Counted from the first letter of the stretch, positions 7,137-17,464 are shown. The stretch: DNA of 54,416 nucleotides from Candidatus Gastranaerophilales bacterium (GCA_944324285.1 CALUVR010000016.1:1-54416); one strand, 5' to 3'. Made by a program: numbers and translations. The notes: generated from the sequence alone by a model not told the origin.

Positions 7137-8974
7137 TCCTCAATTGAAAAAGTTTTTCTGTCGGAAAATTCTTTTTGTTTTCCTTTATTCCACTGATTAA
7201 CAGGTCTTATGTATCCGACGACACGTGAATAAACTTCGCAGGAAGCAAGGCAATACGGACATGTATAGTGTTCACCTGATATATATCCGTGGTTTGGGCA
7301 GGTACTGAAGGTCGGCGAGAATGTAAAATACGGCAATCGATAGTTATAACATATTTTTTTGACAAGATTTTTCATTGTTTCTGTATTTTGTATTCTTTCA
7401 CCGGCATAAATATGTACAACAGTTCCGCCTGTGTATTTAGTCTGCAAATCGTCTTGATGGTCAAGAACTTCAAAAATATCATCAGTGTAATTTACAGGCA
7501 GCTGGGTCGAGTTTGTGTAATACGAATATTTTTCTTTATCCAGCTTAGCTAGTCTGTAAGAGGCGCCCTCACCCGGTGTTGCTTCAAGATTATAATTGTT
7601 TCCTGTTTCTTTTTGAAATTCAATTATTTTTGCTCTCATAAAGTCCATTACCTCAAGAGCAAATTCTTTACCTGCCGGAGTTCCTATGTCTTTGCCCAAA
7701 AAATTCAGGCAAGCTTCATTCATTCCTATCAAGCCGATAGTTGAGAAATGATTTTTCCAGTATACACCAAATCTTGATTTTATATCGCGCAGATAAAATC
7801 TGGTATAAGGATAGAGATCTTTGTCCGTCAACTCTTCAAGAAGTTTACGCTTAATTTCCAGGCTTTCTTTAGCCAGTTCCATTTTTTGAGTAAGTTTTTC
7901 AAAAAATTCCGATTTGTTTCCTGCAAAAGCACCTAATTTCGGCAGATTAATCGTTACAACCCCTATAGAACCAGTCAGCGGGTTTGAACCGAAAAGTCCG
8001 CCACCACGGTATTCAAGTTCTCTGTTGTCAATTCTTAATCTACAGCACATTGAACGTGCATCTTCAGGCGACATATCAGAATTTATAAAGTTTGAAAAAT
8101 ATGGGATACCGTATTTTGCAGCCATTTCCCAGAGTCCTTTTATATTTTCGTTATCCCAGTCGAAATTTTTTGTAATATTGTATGTAGGGATTGGGAAAGA
8201 GAAAACTCTGCCTGAATTGTCGCCGTTAAGCATTATTTCAAAAAATGCTTTATTCAGCATATCCATTTCCGGCTGAAATTCCTTATATACAGAATCCATC
8301 AATTCACCGCCAATAATGACCGGCTGCTCTGCATAATATGACGGAACAGTCAGATCCATTGTTATATTTGTAAACGGAGTTTGAAAACCTACACGGGTAG
8401 GAACATTCATGTTGAAAATAAATTCCTGCATTGACTGTTTTACCTGTTCATAGCTGAGTTTGTCATATCTGATGAACGGGGCAAGCAGTGTGTCAAAATT
8501 TGAAAATGCCTGCGCTCCGGCGGCTTCGCCCTGCATTGTGTACATAAAATTTACAATTTGTCCGAGTGCTGTTCTGAAATGTTTCGGTGGTGCACTTTCT
8601 ATTTTACCCTTTACTCCGGTAAATCCTTCTGCTAATAAATCCTTTAAATCCCAGCCGACACAATAAACTGAAATTATATTCAAGTCGTGGATATGTATAT
8701 CCCCTTCGAGATGCGCTCTTTTGATATGCGACGGATAAATTTTATTCAGCCAGTATTGTTTACTGATTTCAGATGCAACGTAATTGTTCAGACCCTGAAT
8801 TGAATATGTCATGTTGGAATTTTCGTTGACTTTCCAGTCAAGCTGTTTCAGGTAACCGTCAACAAGTGTAATGTTTTTATCACTGCTGACTTCCACAGGA
8901 TTTGACATGTAATTTCGTTTTGCAGATTCCAAATTAACAACATTTGTGTTGTTTGAATAAATAGTATTGTTCAT
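7121..8974 (-). CDS. nrdD: Anaerobic (class III) ribonucleoside-triphosphate reductase NrdD
   Basis: 617 residues; oxygen-sensitive glycyl-radical enzyme that reduces ribonucleoside triphosphates to deoxy forms. Visible signatures are GDIHIHDLN near residue 92, a C-terminal zinc-binding region with CPNHG and CPYC (about residues 558-576), and the glycyl radical segment SRVVGYIRPV near residue 586. It is shorter than many NrdD proteins, and I see no obvious N-terminal ATP-cone, so allosteric control may differ. It forms an operon with nrdG and sits behind a cobalamin-riboswitch-like leader. Confidence 0.95.
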   Translation of the reverse strand: MNNTIYSNNTNVVNLESAKRNYMSNPVEVSSDKNITLVDGYLKQLDWKVNENSNMTYSIQGLNNYVASEISKQYWLNKIYPSHIKRAHLEGDIHIHDLNIISVYCVGWDLKDLLAEGFTGVKGKIESAPPKHFRTALGQIVNFMYTMQGEAAGAQAFSNFDTLLAPFIRYDKLSYEQVKQSMQEFIFNMNVPTRVGFQTPFTNITMDLTVPSYYAEQPVIIGGELMDSVYKEFQPEMDMLNKAFFEIMLNGDNSGRVFSFPIPTYNITKNFDWDNENIKGLWEMAAKYGIPYFSNFINSDMSPEDARSMCCRLRIDNRELEYRGGGLFGSNPLTGSIGVVTINLPKLGAFAGNKSEFFEKLTQKMELAKESLEIKRKLLEELTDKDLYPYTRFYLRDIKSRFGVYWKNHFSTIGLIGMNEACLNFLGKDIGTPAGKEFALEVMDFMRAKIIEFQKETGNNYNLEATPGEGASYRLAKLDKEKYSYYTNSTQLPVNYTDDIFEVLDHQDDLQTKYTGGTVVHIYAGERIQNTETMKNLVKKICYNYRLPYFTFSPTFSTCPNHGYISGEHYTCPYCLASCEVYSRVVGYIRPVNQWNKGKQKEFSDRKTFSIEDCGCK

Positions 8975-8977
8975 AAA

Positions 8978-9108
8978 AAAATCTCCCAGATTTCCGTGGT
9001 AACATCAACCAAAATAAGCATTCCGACTATAACGGCTGCGGTCCAGTGTGGGAATTTCACCCATGCTTTCCTTAAATTGGTAATTATAATTTTAAGTCGC
9101 ATTTTAAT
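8978..9108 (-). promoter_or_regulatory. Cobalamin riboswitch-like leader of nrdDG
   Basis: On the minus strand the leader reads GGAAAGCATGGGTGAAATTC, then CCACACTGGACCGCAGCCGT, then TATAGTCGGAATGCTTATTT. This matches the cobalamin riboswitch core order: GGTGAAATTCC, an ACTG-like loop, CCGCAGC, and the B12 box AGTCGGAATGC. A following GTTACCACGGAAATCTGGGAG segment leads into the nrdD ribosome binding site, compatible with translational control. Recognition is by motif; a covariance-model search would settle class and boundaries. Confidence 0.82.
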
Positions 9109-9253
9109 CTTTGTCAACAAATCTCAAGATTTATTTTCTTATTAAACAAATCTAAATACAAACCTATAAGGGCTTGCGCAATACATATAATTAAATCTAA
9201 TCTAGTGTTATCACATTCACTCCTTAACGCAAAATATTCTCAGACTAATTATT

Positions 9254-10195
9254 TTAAACTTTTTGTTTTAATATTTCAATTAATTTTGAATTTTTTATTT
9301 TTCTTCTTACAAGCTCCTCCGTAAAATTACAATTTCTACATATAAATTCATGAACCCATTCATACTCTCCATCTTTAGATGTTTTAAGTTTGTTTTTTAA
9401 TTTTTTAGAAACTATTTCTAATAATTCACTATCTTTATTAGTTTTGTCAGAAGATTTAACAAGTAAGTTTATTTTTATTTTCCCTCTTTTTTCGACAGGT
9501 TCAAAATGTTCAAACTGAATATAGCTGTTGTATTCAGGATTTAGATGTTTTAACGGGATTTCTATTGAATACCCGTTTATATCATCTCTTTCATCGTCAA
9601 TATTCTTATCTTTAAAACTAATATATTCTTCTAATGCGGAAATACATATTTCTTGGGGATAATATATTTCCTTAAGTATTTTCTTATAGGCTTCAAGTTC
9701 TTCATTTGTTTCAATTGTTTCTATTATATTTAAGATATCTTTATATGTTATTTTTTTCCATTCTTTATTTGCTAATTGGTGCATGAATGGTCTTAGATAA
9801 ACAAATATGGGAGTTTTAGAGTATTTTTCTTTTATAAGAGTTTCATAACGTGTTAACTGATCTTTTATGTATTTGTCATCATCTTTTTTACTTGTATTAT
9901 TTTGATTTGTTCTATTTCTGTCTTTATACTTATTTTCAATTACCAGTACAAATTCTTCATTTTCAATTAATACATCAATATGATATTTTTCTGTAGTTGA
10001 CGATATTCCACTCAAGTTTTCAAAATCATAACCTGCTTTATTCAAAAACTTTGTTAAAAAATCACGATTTTTTAACAAAAAATATGCAAGCAATTCAGAG
10101 TGAATTGTTTCCTTGCTTTCAAATGTTCCTGCCTGTTGTAATATTTTTAATTTTTTACGTATTGTTTCAGCCTTTAATTCTGCTATATTTTTCAC
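9254..10195 (-). CDS. PD-(D/E)XK nuclease superfamily protein
   Basis: 313 residues with a GTG start at 10195; GGAG lies 9 bases upstream. The N-terminal HSELLAYFLL segment and the core YHIDVLIENEEFVLVIENKY (about residues 68-88) give the D-x(n)-E-x-K arrangement of PD-(D/E)XK nucleases, followed by QLTRYETLIKEKY and IFVYLRPF. This fits the PD-(D/E)XK group often found beside defence or DNA-repair genes (PDDEXK_4-like, from memory). It stands alone with no methylase or helicase beside it, so its role is unknown. Confidence 0.8.
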   Translation of the reverse strand: MKNIAELKAETIRKKLKILQQAGTFESKETIHSELLAYFLLKNRDFLTKFLNKAGYDFENLSGISSTTEKYHIDVLIENEEFVLVIENKYKDRNRTNQNNTSKKDDDKYIKDQLTRYETLIKEKYSKTPIFVYLRPFMHQLANKEWKKITYKDILNIIETIETNEELEAYKKILKEIYYPQEICISALEEYISFKDKNIDDERDDINGYSIEIPLKHLNPEYNSYIQFEHFEPVEKRGKIKINLLVKSSDKTNKDSELLEIVSKKLKNKLKTSKDGEYEWVHEFICRNCNFTEELVRRKIKNSKLIEILKQKV

Positions 10196-10391
10196 AATTA
10201 TTGACTCCTGGATTTTTATTTATTATACAATAGATTGGTTAAAAGTTCTCTCATATTCTAAAAACTATAATATTTTGTAAAAGCGTCACCATCGGTCGTG
10301 AAATTTTATATTAATTAACAGGTTTGAATTTTTGTAAAATATTTAGTTTTATGATGCAATTTATTTTTTGTGCGGCTTTATTAAAGATGTA

Positions 10392-11372
10392 ATGGATTTA
10401 ATAAATATACAACCTCATTGTAGAAACAAAAAAACTCCCCTCAAAAAAACAGTGACTTTTAGGGGGCAGGCAGCGTTTGAAAAACTTGCAAAAGATACAT
10501 TTGTCGGAGCAAGAACCCTTTTAATACTGGAAACAGCATTTTTTAGAGAGCCTGAAACTCTTGAATTTGTCAAAAAATATATCCTTAAATTTCTGAAAGA
10601 TAAACCTGAGATTAATATTATAGACGGAGCCTGTTCTAAAGGTTACGAAACATATTCTCTTGCAATGATACTTGATAAAATCGGGAAAAAGATTAATATA
10701 ACAGGGTTTGATTTAGGACCTCAGGCAATAACTGACGCAAAAAGCGGCAAATTTATTATTGAAACAATAAAAAGCAACGATTCTTTATCAAATACATATA
10801 AAATGGGATATTCCTCTTTTGATGACGATTATCTCGCGTTTTATGATAAAAGTTCTTTAACGGAAAAACAAACGGAATATAAATGCAAATTTAGTGAATT
10901 CTTTGATGAAATTCCATGGAGGGAGAATATCTCATTTTTAAGACGTATTCACAGGTTAATTTTTAAAAAATTGATACCTGATATAGCAACAAAGCAATTT
11001 CAGGTGAAGCCGGAAAAGTCAGGGATGTGTAATTTTGTTCAAGGAGATATTTTAAAGCTTGACGAAATTGTTCCGGATCACAGTGCAGATGTTCTTTTGT
11101 TTAGGAACGCGCTCTATCATTTGACGACAATAGAAGATGAATCTGCAAAAATCCCTTTATTGGATGAAACAATAGTTCGTACCGTGAAAAATGTCGTAAC
11201 GCAGGTGGATAAGGCTCTTTGTAAAAACGGGATTTTTGTTATAGGAGAACACCCGAACGATCACACATTAACTACCGGAAAGGTTTTATATAAAGAGTTA
11301 GAAAATAACAATTTTACTCCTGTATATAAAAATCATAACGATACATATTGCGTAGTATGGAAGAAAAATTAA
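10392..11372 (+). CDS. CheR-like SAM-dependent methyltransferase with F-R-G leader
   Basis: 326 residues from the ATG at 10392; a TTG at 10368 would add eight residues without better ribosome binding. Residues 20-25 read TVTFRG, the recurring N-terminal motif. Hallmarks of CheR-type methyltransferases follow: AFFREPETLEFV, the glycine-rich DGACSKGYETYSLAMIL (SAM-binding loop I), ITGFDLGPQAITDAKSGKF (acidic loop) and DVLLFRNALYHL. CheR modifies chemoreceptor glutamates, but there are no chemotaxis genes here and a roughly 90-residue insertion separates the acidic loop from the final motif, so the substrate is probably different. Confidence 0.82.
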   Translation: MDLINIQPHCRNKKTPLKKTVTFRGQAAFEKLAKDTFVGARTLLILETAFFREPETLEFVKKYILKFLKDKPEINIIDGACSKGYETYSLAMILDKIGKKINITGFDLGPQAITDAKSGKFIIETIKSNDSLSNTYKMGYSSFDDDYLAFYDKSSLTEKQTEYKCKFSEFFDEIPWRENISFLRRIHRLIFKKLIPDIATKQFQVKPEKSGMCNFVQGDILKLDEIVPDHSADVLLFRNALYHLTTIEDESAKIPLLDETIVRTVKNVVTQVDKALCKNGIFVIGEHPNDHTLTTGKVLYKELENNNFTPVYKNHNDTYCVVWKKN

Positions 11373-11460
11373 ATATCTGTATTTTGTTTGTTTTTGTAAA
11401 TTTTTATGAAAATCACAGAAATTTAGGTCAAATAATTTTATGATGGAACTTAAATGAAAT

Positions 11461-11745
11461 ATGAACGTACAAAAAATTTCAATGAATAATTATAATACCC
11501 CTGCATTTAAGGGTAAATATGAAGTAGATGCCTCAACTGCAATCGGTCGTAATCAGGTATTCACGCTTGGAATGCTGATGAGTAATTTTTGGATAAGGGA
11601 TGCGAGGTTGACCTGTTCACAGCTTAGGAACAACAGTGTTTACGGAAAAGTTACCATGAACGTAAATGTTAATAAAGAACACATTTTTGAGGCGATACTA
11701 AAGAATAATAACATCAAATTTAAAAAACTTGATACAAATGCTTAG
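11461..11745 (+). CDS. Small protein with NYN...TPAFKG leader
   Basis: 94 residues starting MNVQKISMNNYNTPAFKGKY. I do not recognise a domain in the remainder, which ends with a basic tail. The N-terminus closely resembles that of the 484-residue membrane protein at 33973-35427 (MKVEKINLTNYN...TPNFTG), although the two proteins otherwise look unrelated. The Shine-Dalgarno sequence is weak. The 3' end overlaps the convergent mnmG stop by four bases. Confidence 0.75.
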   Translation: MNVQKISMNNYNTPAFKGKYEVDASTAIGRNQVFTLGMLMSNFWIRDARLTCSQLRNNSVYGKVTMNVNVNKEHIFEAILKNNNIKFKKLDTNA

Positions 11746-13631
11746 TTTTCGGTTCTGGCGAAGGTATGTTTGTCCAGCAATACCATTAAGACAGATATAT
11801 CAGCCGGTTTAACACCTCCGATGCGTGATGCTTGGGCTAATGTTTTCGGTCTGATTTTGTTTAATTTTTCTTTAGTTTCTGATGAAATGTGTTCAATCCG
11901 CATATAGTCAATGTTATCCGGAATTTTGTATTTTTCAAGTTTATCTGCCTGATTTACCTGAAATTCCTGACGTTTTATGTAGCCCTCATATTTTGTTAAT
12001 ATTTCAACCTGTTCGTAAACGTCACGAGAAAGATTTAATTCTCTTGTTTCAGCGTCAACTTCTTGAATAACCTTATAATCAACATTCGGGCGTTTGAGGA
12101 GTTCTGCGAGTTTAATTCCTCTATCAATATGTTCACCGTATTTTGCAAGAATTGTATTCACTTCCTCTGTTGCTGGAAGTTTAGTTTCTGCTATACGGAT
12201 GAGTTCTTTTTGAATATTTTCCTGTTTTTGATTAAATATTTTAAATTGTTTATCGTCAATAAGCCCGATTTTATGTCCGATTGGAGTCAGTCTGGCGTCG
12301 GCGTTATCCTGTCTTAAGAGTAATCGGTATTCCGAGCGGGAAGTGAGCATTCTATAAGGATCCTCAATGTCTTTTGTGACAAGATCATCAATGAGGGTGC
12401 CTATGTAGGAAGAACTTCTCGGAAGTTCAAGCATTTCTGAGTTGTTGATATAATTGATTGCGTTTATTCCTGCAATTAAACCCTGAGCGGCTGCTTCTTC
12501 ATAACCGCTTGTTCCGTTGATTTGTCCACCGAAGAAAAGTCCTTTGACTTTTTTTGACATAAGAGAATGTGTTGTCTGGACTGCCGGAACGTAATCGTAT
12601 TCAACTGCATAAGCGGGTTTTATGACATGAGCTTTTTCTAACCCGGGGAGAGTGTGAAGCATTTGCACCTGAACATCCGCAGGCAGACTGCTCGAGAAGC
12701 CTTGAATATAAACTTCATAAGTTCCGAGTCCTTCTGGCTCAATGAAAATATGGTGTGACGGATTTTCGCTGAATCTGACAACCTTATCTTCAATAGAAGG
12801 GCAATAGCGTGGACCGACGCCATGGATTAAACCTTTATACATCGGGGATTTATCAAGGTTCGCGCGGATAATCTCGTGGGTGCGTTCGTTTGTTCTTGTT
12901 AAGTAGCACGGAACCTGCGGGCGTATCGGGCGGTTTGGTTTGAATGAATAGAAATTCAAAACCTCATCCCCCGGCTGAATTGTCATTTTTGAGTAATCTA
13001 TGGTTCTTTTATCAACACGCTGCGGGGTGCCGGTTTTTAATTTCTTTATTTTAATCCCGAGTTTCATTAAAGAGTCTGATAGTCCGATTGCAGCCTGTTC
13101 TCCAAGTCTGCCTGCACTGTAAGATTTTAGACCTACAAAAATTCTGCCATTTAGAGATGTTCCGGTTGTCAGGATGACCGCTCTTGCTTTATATTCAATC
13201 CCAAATTCATCAATTGCACCTGTTATTATGCCGTCTTTTGCTATTAAGTCTGTAATGCAGGCTTGTCTTAAGTAAATATTTTCATTGCTCTCAATTAGGT
13301 GGCGCATGTAATTTGAGTATTCTTTTTTGTCGGATTGTGCGCGGAGCGCTCTCACTGCAGGTCCTTTTGAGGAATTAAGCATTTTCATCTGGATGTAAGT
13401 TGCGTCGGCAACTTCCCCCATAACTCCGCCGAGGGCGTCAATTTCTCGGACAAGAGTGGATTTAGCAGGACCTCCAATAGCAGGGTTGCACGGCTGCAGC
13501 GCAATATTATCAAGGTTTAAGGTTGCCAGAAGAACCTTTGCACCTAATCTTGCACACGCAATAGCCGCCTCGCATCCAGCGTGTCCCGCGCCGACTACTA
13601 TTACATCATACTCATTTCTAAGATACATCAT
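11742..13631 (-). CDS. mnmG: tRNA uridine-5-carboxymethylaminomethyl modification enzyme MnmG (GidA)
   Basis: 629 residues. MnmG works with MnmE to modify the wobble uridine of several tRNAs, using FAD and NADH and a folate one-carbon unit. The dinucleotide-binding motif GAGHAGCEAA is at residues 14-23, followed by family signatures CNPAIGGPAKS, GPRYCPSIEDK and GQINGTSGYEEAAAQG. Length is standard. Two ATG codons lie together (13631 and 13628); AGGA is only two bases from the first, so the second may be used. No mnmE is in the window. Confidence 0.97.
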   Translation of the reverse strand: MMYLRNEYDVIVVGAGHAGCEAAIACARLGAKVLLATLNLDNIALQPCNPAIGGPAKSTLVREIDALGGVMGEVADATYIQMKMLNSSKGPAVRALRAQSDKKEYSNYMRHLIESNENIYLRQACITDLIAKDGIITGAIDEFGIEYKARAVILTTGTSLNGRIFVGLKSYSAGRLGEQAAIGLSDSLMKLGIKIKKLKTGTPQRVDKRTIDYSKMTIQPGDEVLNFYSFKPNRPIRPQVPCYLTRTNERTHEIIRANLDKSPMYKGLIHGVGPRYCPSIEDKVVRFSENPSHHIFIEPEGLGTYEVYIQGFSSSLPADVQVQMLHTLPGLEKAHVIKPAYAVEYDYVPAVQTTHSLMSKKVKGLFFGGQINGTSGYEEAAAQGLIAGINAINYINNSEMLELPRSSSYIGTLIDDLVTKDIEDPYRMLTSRSEYRLLLRQDNADARLTPIGHKIGLIDDKQFKIFNQKQENIQKELIRIAETKLPATEEVNTILAKYGEHIDRGIKLAELLKRPNVDYKVIQEVDAETRELNLSRDVYEQVEILTKYEGYIKRQEFQVNQADKLEKYKIPDNIDYMRIEHISSETKEKLNKIRPKTLAQASRIGGVKPADISVLMVLLDKHTFARTEN

Positions 13632-13764
13632 ATCCTGATTATATTACAAAGGAATTAAATTGCACATTTATCTAATATATTTGGAGGATATTTTGTAAAA
13701 ATAATAAAGAATGAAAATTTTTCTGTCGAAATGATACTTATACACATTTTATTTGGAGCTCAAA

Positions 13765-15432
13765 ATGTCAGAACAAATTTTAATTCAGTCTGTTTCAGGT
13801 GATAACAGTGAAAAACTAAGAAAAGCAAAAGAGTCTTTGGAAAAAGCGCGTCTTGCACATGAAAGATATTTAATAAGACAAAACAATAAGGATTTACAAG
13901 ATGCTATAACCAATTATATTGATGCCGTAAAGTTTGACCCGACAATTCCGGAGTCTTATTACCGCCTGGCAAGCCTTATGTGGGAACAGGGGCAAATTAG
14001 TATTAACGCGGCAATTGATCAATGTAAAACAGCAGTTTCGCTTGCTCCTGATAATATGAATGCGCATCTTTATGCAGGCTTTTTCATGAAGCTTGCAGAA
14101 AACTATCCTGAAGCCATGGAGGAATTTAAATCCGCTGTTAAGATGGGTAAGTTTAAGTCTGCAAGACCACGATTGGTTCTTTCTCAGGCTATTTTACAAA
14201 AAATTAATTCCGATAAGGGAAATTTTGCTGATTATCTTCAATTTGTTTACTATTTCCTGTCAGGCAGTGTCATGCTGGCATGGGACAGACCTTCATTAAA
14301 AATGTTCTACAAAAACATTTCTGATGACATTTCGGTGTTTACTTTTAATACAGTCGGCAAGTTTCTTGAAAAGTTCAAGCTCTATCCGGCTGCGGAAAAT
14401 ATTTATAAAAAAGCTGTCACAGAAACATGCCACGGGCAAATTTTCTATTCTAAAATGGGCGATTTGGCGTTAAAGAATAATGAGCTTGATCTCTGTGTAG
14501 ATTGTTATAAAAAAGTTCTCGAATCTAATCCGCTTTGCCGTGATGTACTCGTGAAGCTTGCAACAGTTTTGCAGACGTATTTCCCTGAAAATACTGATGC
14601 AGCTATCGACTGTTACGAAAAACTTTTGGAATTTGATATCGATACCGCCCAGATTTATTATGAACTCGGTCATCTTTATTTGAAAAAAGAAGATAAAATT
14701 AATTCAATCAGCGCGTTTAAACTTGCAGTAGAGCGTGAAGTTGAAAATCCTTTTTATAATAATTCCTTAGCTTATGCATTTTCAAAAGCAGAGTTATACG
14801 ATGATGCAATAGAGTATTATCAAAAAGCAATTGCAATCAATCCTGATAACGAATGGACAGCAATTGTATGTCAGGCACTCGGCGCTATATACGGTGAAGT
14901 TAAAGGTAATACAGAGGCTGCCGTTGCAACTTATCAGGCCGGTATTATTCTTGATCCGAATAATTATGATTTATATATTGCGCTCGGAGATATCTATATG
15001 GCTGAGTATGACTTAGACAAAGCCATCAGAACATATTGTGATGCGATTACCTTGAATCCTGAAGATTACAGAGGCTATTCAAAGGCAGGTATTGCTCTCT
15101 GGGAAAAAGATTACCTTGAAGAAGCTCTGGTTGCATACCATAAATCTATCGAATTAAATCCGGAAAATGAATTCTCTCAAAATAATCTTGGGATTATATA
15201 TCTTGACGGACTCGGTGATGCAGAAGAAGCGCTGGAATACTTTGAACAGGCAATTGAAATTAACGAAAGTTATACTCTTGCTTATTTCAATGCCGGTCGT
15301 GCAAGCCAGATGCTTGATTTTAGAAACGATGCCGCGCATTATTACCAGATGGCTATAGATTTAAATACTATTACTCATGATCTTGATGAGGAAGATATCA
15401 GAGAGAGACTACATAAATTATTTGAAGCGTAA
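13765..15432 (+). CDS. Tetratricopeptide repeat protein
   Basis: 555 residues from the ATG at 13765, with GGAG seven bases upstream; a TTG at 13753 overlaps that Shine-Dalgarno and is rejected. Around ten TPR units run from about residue 35 to the C-terminus, clearest as YDDAIEYYQKAIAINPDN, LDKAIRTYCDAITLNPED, LEEALVAYHKSIELNPEN and AEEALEYFEQAIEINES. It is a protein-interaction scaffold by architecture. There is no signal peptide, membrane segment or enzymatic domain, and the partner is unknown. It stands alone and is followed by a terminator. Confidence 0.9.
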   Translation: MSEQILIQSVSGDNSEKLRKAKESLEKARLAHERYLIRQNNKDLQDAITNYIDAVKFDPTIPESYYRLASLMWEQGQISINAAIDQCKTAVSLAPDNMNAHLYAGFFMKLAENYPEAMEEFKSAVKMGKFKSARPRLVLSQAILQKINSDKGNFADYLQFVYYFLSGSVMLAWDRPSLKMFYKNISDDISVFTFNTVGKFLEKFKLYPAAENIYKKAVTETCHGQIFYSKMGDLALKNNELDLCVDCYKKVLESNPLCRDVLVKLATVLQTYFPENTDAAIDCYEKLLEFDIDTAQIYYELGHLYLKKEDKINSISAFKLAVEREVENPFYNNSLAYAFSKAELYDDAIEYYQKAIAINPDNEWTAIVCQALGAIYGEVKGNTEAAVATYQAGIILDPNNYDLYIALGDIYMAEYDLDKAIRTYCDAITLNPEDYRGYSKAGIALWEKDYLEEALVAYHKSIELNPENEFSQNNLGIIYLDGLGDAEEALEYFEQAIEINESYTLAYFNAGRASQMLDFRNDAAHYYQMAIDLNTITHDLDEEDIRERLHKLFEA

Positions 15433-15460
15433 ATTTTTCATTCTTAATTCCACATATATA

Positions 15461-15488
15461 AAGCCTCCACACAGGAGGCTTTTTTTTT
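15461..15488 (+). terminator. Intrinsic terminator after the TPR gene
   Basis: Arms AAGCCTCC (15461-15468) and GGAGGCTT (15474-15481), loop ACACA, followed by a run of T residues to 15488. Confidence 0.92.
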
Positions 15489-15513
15489 GCATTTCTACAT
15501 TCTATTGTTTAGT

Positions 15514-17313
15514 TTAATTGTATATTTTCTTATTCAAATCAGCTTTTCTAATTCTGATGTTTTCAGGAGTAATTTCAACAAGTTCATCATCTCCGATATA
15601 TTCAAGACTTTCTTCAAGTGATAGAATTTTAGGCGCTTGAAGTGTAACCATTACATCAGCCGTAGCGCTTCTCATATTGGTAAGCTTTTTAGTCTTACAG
15701 ATATTTACTACAATATCCTGAGGTTTGTTGCATTCGCCGATAATCATTCCTCGGTAAACCTTTGTTTTCGGAGTTACAAAGAATACGCCACGGTCTTCAA
15801 ATTGAGCGAGTGCGTAAGGGATTGCTTCACCTTGTTCGTGCGCAATGATTGAGCCGTTTCTCTGGCGCGGAATATCCCCTGCGTAAGGTCTGTAGTGAAG
15901 GAATGTGTGATACATTATACCTTCTCCGCGGGTCATACGGATAAATTCGCTTCTAAAACCTATCAAACCTCTAGCCGGAATATGGAATGTCATGGAAGTT
16001 CTGCCTTTATTATTATTCATTTCTTTCATTTCGGCTTTTCTTCCTGATAATCTGTCAATACAGCTTCCCGCATATCCTTCCGGAACATCAACAATTAAGT
16101 TTTCATAAGGTTCGCACTGTTCCCCGTTAATTGTTTTATATATAACTTCCGGTTTTGATACCTGAAATTCGTAACCTTCACGGCGCATTGTTTCGATTAA
16201 AATCCCCAGATGCAGTTCGCCTCTTCCGGATACTCGGAAAACATCTGTAGAATCGGTATCTTCAACGCGTAAACTTACATTCTTTTCAAGTTCGTCGTAA
16301 AGGCGTTTTCTTAATTGTCTTGATGTTACGAATTTTCCTTCCTGTCCTGCAAACGGGCTGTCGTTTACGGAAAAATTCATCTGCAGTGTAGGTTCATCGA
16401 CCGTAATCAAAGGCAGCGGCTGCGGGTTATCTAAAGAACAGATACTTTCGCCGATTTGAATATCAGAAAATCCTGCTATCCCTATGATATCACCTGCAAA
16501 AACCTCCTGAATTTCAGTTCTGCCTAAATCGTGGAATCCGAAAAGTTTTGTGATTTTCCCTTTTTCCTGGGAACCGTCCGCGTGGATTACGCAAACCTGT
16601 TCCTGCGATTTAACCGAGCCGTTTTCAATACGTCCGATAACAATTCTTCCGACATAATCGTTGTAATCGAGAGTTGTTGCGCGGAACTGGAATGGCTTTG
16701 ATGCATCCCCTTTCGGCGGTTTAATGTTTTCTAATATGCAGTCCAGAAGCGGAATCATATCTTTTCTTTCGTCATCTAAATCTTTTATTGCAAAACCGTT
16801 CAAGCTGCTTGCAAAAATGAACGGAAAGTCTATTAAATCTTCTCTGTCCGTAAGTTCGGTGAACAGGTCAAAAACTTTATCCAGTGCAGTGAGCGGTTCC
16901 GCGGCAGGTTTATCTATTTTATTAATAACAACTATAATTTTTAAACCAAGTTCAAGAGCCTTTGAAAGAACAAATCTTGTCTGCGGCATCGGACCTTCTG
17001 CCGCGTCGACGATTAACAGTGCTCCGTCAACCATTCCGAGAACTCGTTCTACTTCTCCGCCGAAATCAGCGTGCCCCGGAGTATCCACTACATTAATCTT
17101 TGTATTTTTATAATTTATTGAAATGTTTTTTGAAAGAATTGTAATTCCGCGTTCTCTTTCTAAATCATTACTGTCAAGTACGCGTTCCTGCACCTGCTGA
17201 TTTTCACGAAAAGCGCCAGCCTGTTTCAAAAGACAGTCTACAAGTGTTGTTTTCCCGTGGTCAACGTGTGCGATAATTGCTATATTTCTTATATTTTCGT
17301 TAGTGTTTGCCAT
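15514..17313 (-). CDS. typA: Translational GTPase TypA/BipA
   Basis: 599 residues; ribosome-binding GTPase of the EF-G family involved in stress-related translation and 50S assembly. G motifs are visible: AHVDHGKTT (G1, residues 15-23), RERGIT (G2), DTPGHADF (G3), NKIDKP (G4). The C-terminal TypA region includes [11 protein letters not shown] and the [14 protein letters not shown]-like segment, here [19 protein letters not shown]. Start at the ATG with GGAA four bases upstream. It is divergent from prfB with about 150 bases between them. Confidence 0.97.
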   Translation of the reverse strand: MANTNENIRNIAIIAHVDHGKTTLVDCLLKQAGAFRENQQVQERVLDSNDLERERGITILSKNISINYKNTKINVVDTPGHADFGGEVERVLGMVDGALLIVDAAEGPMPQTRFVLSKALELGLKIIVVINKIDKPAAEPLTALDKVFDLFTELTDREDLIDFPFIFASSLNGFAIKDLDDERKDMIPLLDCILENIKPPKGDASKPFQFRATTLDYNDYVGRIVIGRIENGSVKSQEQVCVIHADGSQEKGKITKLFGFHDLGRTEIQEVFAGDIIGIAGFSDIQIGESICSLDNPQPLPLITVDEPTLQMNFSVNDSPFAGQEGKFVTSRQLRKRLYDELEKNVSLRVEDTDSTDVFRVSGRGELHLGILIETMRREGYEFQVSKPEVIYKTINGEQCEPYENLIVDVPEGYAGSCIDRLSGRKAEMKEMNNNKGRTSMTFHIPARGLIGFRSEFIRMTRGEGIMYHTFLHYRPYAGDIPRQRNGSIIAHEQGEAIPYALAQFEDRGVFFVTPKTKVYRGMIIGECNKPQDIVVNICKTKKLTNMRSATADVMVTLQAPKILSLEESLEYIGDDELVEITPENIRIRKADLNKKIYN

Positions 17314-17464
17314 AAGTTCCAGTCTTTCTTTTTTGGTAAAATTAAGGGTAAATCCATTAATTTTATTCTAGACCGCTCATAATATTTTTTCAACTGTCTT
17401 AGAATTTTACGATTTGTATGAGCATTACAAATCTTTTTATTTATTTTCATTGTATAATCATTAT

